Part shown: positions 21,242-25,012 of the stretch, in pieces
How positions within the stretch are numbered: position 1 is the stretch's first letter
Layout of the letters: the number at the start of each line of letters is the position of its first letter
Assembly (NCBI GenBank): GCA_030637135.1
Contig: DAOVVO010000005.1
Coordinates: 1-25,012 of the forward strand
Direction of reading: 5' to 3'
DNA from: Nitrospirota bacterium
GTDB taxonomy: Bacteria > Nitrospirota > Thermodesulfovibrionia > UBA6902 > BMS3Bbin08
DNA length: 25,012 bases
The notes under the pieces: generated by a model
What the model was told of the DNA's origin: nothing
Database searches by the model: none
Seen by the model: the letters and a program-made list of their open reading frames with translations, nothing else
Made by a program: the position numbers and the translations under genes

Positions 21242-21350
21242 AATTTACCCCCTTAAAAAATAGAATGTAGAATTAATGAAATAGTTAGCAACATGATTAT
21301 TTTATCTCTTCCGCAATTGTGTTTTTTTATCTTAGATTTTTGATTTTTCC

Positions 21351-21680
21351 TCATTCTTCCAGTACCAATGTAATATGGCTCGTCCTTTTCTTTATAACAT
21401 CAGCTCTACCCATAGCACGAGGCATCATCCTTTTTATTGTAGGTCCCTGATCAACGACAGCCTTTACTATTTTCATGGACTCAGGATCTGCTACTTTTTT
21501 TTGTTCAGCGTTGGCCATGGCTGACTTCAGAATTTTTGCCACTATCAATGCTGATCGGTGAGGGAGAAAATTCAACGTTACAAGTGCATCCCCGGCCTTT
21601 TGCCCCTTGATCAAATTGGCAACTCTTCTGACTTTTGTAGGCGAAACCCGTGCATATCTCAACATTGATTGTGTTGTCAT
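21351..21680 (-). CDS. rplV: 50S ribosomal protein L22
   Basis: L22, 109 aa from the chosen start; its loop lines the exit tunnel. SMLRYARVSPTKVRRVANLI and the C-terminal MPRAMGRADVIKKRTSHITL are canonical. I chose ATG 21678-21680 (GGAG about ten bases upstream); the frame continues nine codons to a TTG with no support. rpsS lies 48 nt upstream. Confidence 0.96.
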   Translation of the reverse strand: MTTQSMLRYARVSPTKVRRVANLIKGQKAGDALVTLNFLPHRSALIVAKILKSAMANAEQKKVADPESMKIVKAVVDQGPTIKRMMPRAMGRADVIKKRTSHITLVLEE

Positions 21681-21728
21681 AATGAAATACTCCGGAAATA
21701 GAAACAATAATCTTTTATTGCCCGCATG

Positions 21729-22025
21729 TTATTTAGGCCTCTTGGGAGGTCCTGCCTCAGCTTTCTTAGTCCTTGAATGTGCCCTGAAAACCCTTGTTGG
21801 TGAAAATTCTCCGAGCTTATGCCCCACCATATTTTCAGTTATGTAAACAGGAATAAATTTCATACCGTTATGCACTGCAAATGTATGACCAATAAATTCA
21901 GGCACTATTGTAGATCTCCTTGACCACGTTTTGAGAACCCTTTTATCTCCTGTTTCATCCATTATCTGAACCCGTTTAGCAAGTTTGGGGTCTACATATG
22001 GCCCTTTCTTGAGAGATCTAGGCAC
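21729..22025 (-). CDS. rpsS: 30S ribosomal protein S19
   Basis: S19, 98 aa from the chosen start, in the 30S head contacting S13 and 23S rRNA. PRSLKKGPYVDPKLAKRV, KTWSRRSTIVPEFIGHTFAV and HKLGEFSPTRVFRAH are present. An ATG exists six codons earlier (22043) but has no Shine-Dalgarno, whereas GTG at 22023-22025 is preceded by AGGAGG with a 5-nt spacer and gives the family start (M)PRSLKKGP. I therefore call GTG. The gap to rplB is 115 bp, A+T-rich. Confidence 0.95.
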   Translation of the reverse strand: MPRSLKKGPYVDPKLAKRVQIMDETGDKRVLKTWSRRSTIVPEFIGHTFAVHNGMKFIPVYITENMVGHKLGEFSPTRVFRAHSRTKKAEAGPPKRPK

Positions 22026-22140
22026 AGTGCCCTCCTCTGACATTTAAAGATACCACAAGAAAATGAAATATCACGGGATTAATGGTAGTGAGAATTTTTA
22101 TTCCAAAGTTTTTATTTTTAATTTTTTTATATTGCATTTT

Positions 22141-22959
22141 TTATTTTTTTCTCCTTACAACATACCTGTCAGTTTTTTTGTTCCTCCTCGTCTTTACCCC
22201 CTCAGGCCTGCCCCAAGGAGAAACAGGTGGCCTTCCACCTGAACTTTTTCCTTCACCGCCACCAAGAGGATGATCCACAGGGTTCATAGCGACCCCTCTC
22301 ACATTCGGTCTTCTGCCACGCCATCTGTTCCTTCCTGCTTTACCGAGAGAAATATTTTCCCTTTCAGCATTCCCAACCTCTCCAATTGTAGCCATACATC
22401 CAGACAGAATAAACCTGACATCGCCTGACATAAGTTTTACCTGAGAGAATTTATCTTCTTTTGCAACAAGTCGGGCAGAGCTACCTGCACTCCTTGCAAG
22501 CCTCCCTCCCTGCCCTGGCCAAATTTCAACATTATGAATTATTGTGCCAACAGGAATGTTCATAACCGGAAGTGTATTCCCGTTCTTTATCTCTGCATCG
22601 GGTCCAGAAATAAGAGCATCACCAACGGTTGCCCCCGCAGGAGCGAGTATGTATCTCCTTTCACCGTCTCTATACTTGAGCAGGGCTATCCGTGCGGTTC
22701 TATTAGGGTCATATTCTATAGATTCAACGATCGCTGGTATACCTAACTTATCGCGCTTAAAATCAATAATCCTGTATGCCCTTTTATGACCACCGCCTTT
22801 CCGCCATGCCGTTATGCGTCCTGAGTTGTTTCTTCCGCCGCTTTTCTTGAGCGGCCTCAAAAGTGGTTTAAAAGGCTCTGTTTTTGTTATCTCCGAAAAA
22901 TCATAACCGCTCTTGAAACGAGATCCCGGAGAACTTGGTTTATATTTCTTTATAGCCAT
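22141..22959 (-). CDS. rplB: 50S ribosomal protein L2
   Basis: L2, 272 aa, one of the most conserved proteins, at the subunit interface and needed for peptidyl transfer. MAIKKYKPSSPGSRFKSGYD, GGGHKRAYRIIDFKRDK, YDPNRTARIALLKY and the catalytic-region AMNPVDHPLGGGEGKSSGGR are seen; the histidine in that segment corresponds to E. coli H229. Its ATG directly follows the TAG of rplW. Confidence 0.98.
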   Translation of the reverse strand: MAIKKYKPSSPGSRFKSGYDFSEITKTEPFKPLLRPLKKSGGRNNSGRITAWRKGGGHKRAYRIIDFKRDKLGIPAIVESIEYDPNRTARIALLKYRDGERRYILAPAGATVGDALISGPDAEIKNGNTLPVMNIPVGTIIHNVEIWPGQGGRLARSAGSSARLVAKEDKFSQVKLMSGDVRFILSGCMATIGEVGNAERENISLGKAGRNRWRGRRPNVRGVAMNPVDHPLGGGEGKSSGGRPPVSPWGRPEGVKTRRNKKTDRYVVRRKK

Positions 22960-23250
22960 CTATACACCTTCAATAAAATCTAATTTCTCTCCCTTTTTCA
23001 GGGTAACTATAGCTTTTTTCCAGTCAGGCCTTATGCCCTCAAACCTTCCGAGTTTCTTTTTTTTGCCCTTGCAGTGTATGGTTCTCACGTTATCTACTTT
23101 TACTTTGAAAATTTTCTCAACTGCTTTCTTTATCTCTATCTTATTGGCATTTTTTGAAACCTTCAAAAGTAGCTTATTTTCCGTCTCTTTTAACTTTGCT
23201 CCCTTCTCGGTAAAGAGAGGGGATAATATGACACCGTATAAATCCTGCAT
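22960..23250 (-). CDS. rplW: 50S ribosomal protein L23
   Basis: L23, 96 aa, at the tunnel exit, docking site for trigger factor and SRP. VILSPLFTEKGAKLKETENK, FKVKVDNVRTIHCKGKKKKL and KAIVTLKKGEKLDFIEGV match the family. It overlaps the rplD stop by one base (TAATG) and abuts rplB with no gap, so coupling is likely. Confidence 0.97.
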   Translation of the reverse strand: MQDLYGVILSPLFTEKGAKLKETENKLLLKVSKNANKIEIKKAVEKIFKVKVDNVRTIHCKGKKKKLGRFEGIRPDWKKAIVTLKKGEKLDFIEGV

Positions 23251-23870
23251 TACAGATACACCTCTTTCATTTTCTCCACTGCTTTTTGTGTGAAAAGGAG
23301 TTTTTCATGAAAAAGGATCTCATAAACGTTTAATTTGCCAACAACTCCAATCTTCACATTGGGGACATTCCGTGCTGCACGTTTAATGGTTTCGTCTTCC
23401 GCTGGTAATATAATGAGCACGTTTTTAAGCCCAAGCCCTTTCAGGAGCGTTACTAATTCTCTCGTCTTGGGCTTTTCTAATGAAAAGTCCTTTACAACAA
23501 GGATTTCTCCATCAGAAAATTTAGAAGAAAGGGCTGCTCCAAGTGCTGTCCATTTTACTTTCTTTGGCAGCTTGTAAGAATAATCTCGCTTCACAGGACC
23601 AAAAACCGTTCCTCCGCCTTTCCACAACGGGGATCTATTACTCCCGGCCCTCGCTCTGCCAGTGCCTTTCTGTCTGTATGGTTTGCGTCCCCCGCCGCTC
23701 ACTTTTCCTCTTGTTTTTGTAACAGCAGTACCCTGCCTTTGGTTAGCGAGATAATTACGAACAACTTCATGCAGGATTCCCTTTTTTACTGCAACACCAA
23801 ATATATCGTTCGGTAACTCGACTTTACCTACGGGTTTATTTTCCATACTTATGATATCAACCTGAAACAT
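23250..23870 (-). CDS. rplD: 50S ribosomal protein L4
   Basis: L4, 206 aa, whose loop reaches the exit tunnel. In E. coli it also represses the S10 operon; the relevant leader would lie upstream and is not visible here. The loop segment KVSGGGRKPYRQKGTGRARA, NRSPLWKGGGTVFGP and C-terminal NVLIILPAEDE match L4. One-base overlap with the rplC stop (TGATG). Confidence 0.98.
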   Translation of the reverse strand: MFQVDIISMENKPVGKVELPNDIFGVAVKKGILHEVVRNYLANQRQGTAVTKTRGKVSGGGRKPYRQKGTGRARAGSNRSPLWKGGGTVFGPVKRDYSYKLPKKVKWTALGAALSSKFSDGEILVVKDFSLEKPKTRELVTLLKGLGLKNVLIILPAEDETIKRAARNVPNVKIGVVGKLNVYEILFHEKLLFTQKAVEKMKEVYL

Positions 23871-24490
23871 CAGTCATTTTTCCTTATTATTAAATAGCTC
23901 TTATTTGCACCTGGCACAGAACCTTTTACAACAAGAAGATTCTGTTCTTTTTTGATATCTATGATTTCGATATTTTTTGTAGTGACTTTTTCGTTTCCCA
24001 TGTGTCCGGGTAAGCCTTTATTCTTCCAAACCCTTGAGGGAAAAGAACTCTGCCCAATAGAACCAGGGGCCCTATTGAACATAGAACCGTGAGATCCGGG
24101 CCCGCCTTTATAATTATGCCTTTTCATAACACCTTGAAAACCTTTTCCTTTTGATATACCAGTAACAGATATGCGGTCCCCTTTATTAAAGATTTCAACA
24201 GTTACATCACCTCCTGCTTGTATTTCAAGCCCATCCAGCTGTACTTCCTTTAAAATACGATACGGCTTCTGGGATGTTTTTTTAAAATGTCCCAAACGTC
24301 CCTTTGACACATTCTTCTCTTTCCTGAGTTCCTCAAATCCAAGTTGAAAAGCGACATAGCCATCCTTTTCGACTGTTTTTGATTGAATGACTCTGCAAGG
24401 CCCGGCTTCAAGAATCGTAACAGGTATAAGTCTGCCATCCTCTGAAAAAATCTGTGTCATTCCCAACTTTTTACCTAAAATTCCTTTCAC
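23870..24490 (-). CDS. rplC: 50S ribosomal protein L3
   Basis: L3, 206 aa, near the peptidyl transferase centre. MKGILGKKLGMTQIF, GISKGKGFQGVMKRHNYKGG and GSIGQSSFPSRVWKNKG are present. Where E. coli has the methylated glutamine (GQMG) this protein reads GHMG, so that modification would be absent, as in many other bacteria. Start is GTG (24488-24490), overlapping the rpsJ stop as GTGA. Confidence 0.97.
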   Translation of the reverse strand: MKGILGKKLGMTQIFSEDGRLIPVTILEAGPCRVIQSKTVEKDGYVAFQLGFEELRKEKNVSKGRLGHFKKTSQKPYRILKEVQLDGLEIQAGGDVTVEIFNKGDRISVTGISKGKGFQGVMKRHNYKGGPGSHGSMFNRAPGSIGQSSFPSRVWKNKGLPGHMGNEKVTTKNIEIIDIKKEQNLLVVKGSVPGANKSYLIIRKND

Positions 24491-24792
24491 AGCTTTATCT
24501 CCACGTCAACACCTGCAGCAAGGTCAAGTTTCATAAGCGCATCAACAGTCTGAGGTGTCGGCTCCAGTATGTCCACTATCCTCTTATGTGTTCTTATTTC
24601 GAACTGTTCCCTGGACTTTTTATCCACATGAGGAGACCGTAACACGGTAATTTTATGTATTTTTGTCGGCAAAGGAATAGGCCCTGATATACGTGCACCT
24701 GTCCGCTTTGCTGTTTCCACAATCTCCTTTACGGACTGGTCAAGCAATCTGTGATCGTATGCTCTTAAATTAATCCTGATTTTCTCGTTCAT
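24487..24792 (-). CDS. rpsJ: 30S ribosomal protein S10
   Basis: S10, 101 aa, in the 30S head and, with NusB, part of the antitermination complex. KIRINLRAYDHRLLDQSVKE, GARISGPIPLPTKI, TVLRSPHVDKKSREQFEIRT and LAAGVDVEIKL match the family. It is first of the S10 block after tuf, 42 nt downstream, with no separate S10 leader, so it is probably read through from tuf. Confidence 0.98.
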   Translation of the reverse strand: MNEKIRINLRAYDHRLLDQSVKEIVETAKRTGARISGPIPLPTKIHKITVLRSPHVDKKSREQFEIRTHKRIVDILEPTPQTVDALMKLDLAAGVDVEIKL

Positions 24793-24794
24793 TT

Positions 24795-24833
24795 TTTACG
24801 TTCTCATTTTTATTTCTCGATGTTTACGTTCTC
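24795..24833. repeat. 11-bp direct repeat in tuf-rpsJ gap
   Basis: TTTACGTTCTC occurs at 24795-24805 and 24823-24833, 28 bp apart. On the coding strand it reads GAGAACGTAAA. The copy next to tuf includes AGGAG; the copy next to rpsJ has only TGAGAA. This looks like a duplicated ribosome-binding segment. Confidence 0.6.
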
Positions 24834-24834
24834 C

Positions 24835-25012
24835 TCATTCAACTACCTCGGTCACAACACCCGCACCTACGGTACGCCCGCCTTCCCGTATTGCAAACCT
24901 CAACTCCTTCTCCATCGCTATCGGCGATATCAGCTCCACCGTTATCGTTACATTGTCTCCCGGCATCACCATCTCTACCCCCTCAGGTAACTTCGCTACC
25001 CCCGTCATATCC
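24835..25012 (-). CDS. tuf: Elongation factor Tu, C-terminal end (cut by window edge)
   Basis: The last 58 codons and stop of EF-Tu, the GTPase that delivers aminoacyl-tRNA to the ribosome. The piece covers the end of domain III: MPGDNVTITVELISPIAMEK, LRFAIREGGRTVGAGVVTEV and VE at the end, the universal bacterial C-terminus. Third-position G+C is clearly higher than in rpsJ next door (about 35 of 58 codons end in G or C, against about 23 of the first 58 in rpsJ, counted by hand). This is a common place for tuf in front of rpsJ. Confidence 0.97.
   Translation of the reverse strand, partial: DMTGVAKLPEGVEMVMPGDNVTITVELISPIAMEKELRFAIREGGRTVGAGVVTEVVE

Noticed and set aside
22026..22043. ATG start of rpsS six codons upstream
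   Set aside because: No Shine-Dalgarno there; AGGAGG with 5-nt spacing favours the GTG at 22023-22025, which gives the canonical N-terminus.

Overview
This window is a stretch of bacterial core genome. The genes have ordinary bacterial starts and the intergenic DNA is A+T-rich. Gene content (complete S10/spc/alpha ribosomal block, zinc-binding C+ forms of S4, S14, L24 and L36, a dnaE-accA pair, a trpEGD cluster) fits a Gram-negative-type bacterium. A Nitrospirota-like or deltaproteobacterial relative is my best guess from overall protein feel; it is not proven from sequence alone.

Layout. At the left edge, minus strand, a two-component/chemotaxis pair runs leftward: a CheY-like receiver (489-857) and the start of a CheA-like HPt protein (1-492, cut by the window). 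Both are read from a good sigma70-type promoter at 1122-1150 through a leader of about 260 nt. Next are tRNA-Cys and tRNA-Gly (minus), embedded in a patch of short palindromic repeats (about 1378-1709). On the plus strand follow trpE-trpG-trpD (1869-5009), dnaE (5240-8728) and accA (8946-9923). The two intergenic gaps between these blocks hold further palindromes and 8-bp microrepeats. From 9920 to the right edge, everything on the minus strand is one long ribosomal block, read right to left: tuf (partial), rpsJ, rplC, rplD, rplW, rplB, rpsS, rplV, rpsC, rplP, rpmC, rpsQ, rplN, rplX, rplE, rpsN, rpsH, rplF, rplR, rpsE, rpmD, rplO, secY, map, infA, rpmJ, rpsM, rpsK, rpsD, rpoA, rplQ.

How it works together. 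The minus block supplies the ribosome, the Sec translocon channel, N-terminal Met removal, IF-1 and the RNA polymerase alpha subunit. The plus block supplies the first two steps of tryptophan synthesis, the replicative polymerase and half of the acetyl-CoA carboxylase carboxyltransferase. The two blocks converge at accA/rplQ, whose stop codons interlock with no intergenic space.

Nothing here is an obvious new defence, mobile or metabolic system. The observations most worth a second look concern expression and genome architecture. Several genes lacking a Shine-Dalgarno sequence (dnaE, infA, perhaps trpE and secY) have promoters so close to the start codon that their mRNAs would be leaderless or nearly so. 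A small palindromic element family occurs in intergenic DNA. A polypyrimidine tract lies at the convergent accA/rplQ junction. The adk gene that commonly sits between secY and map is missing.
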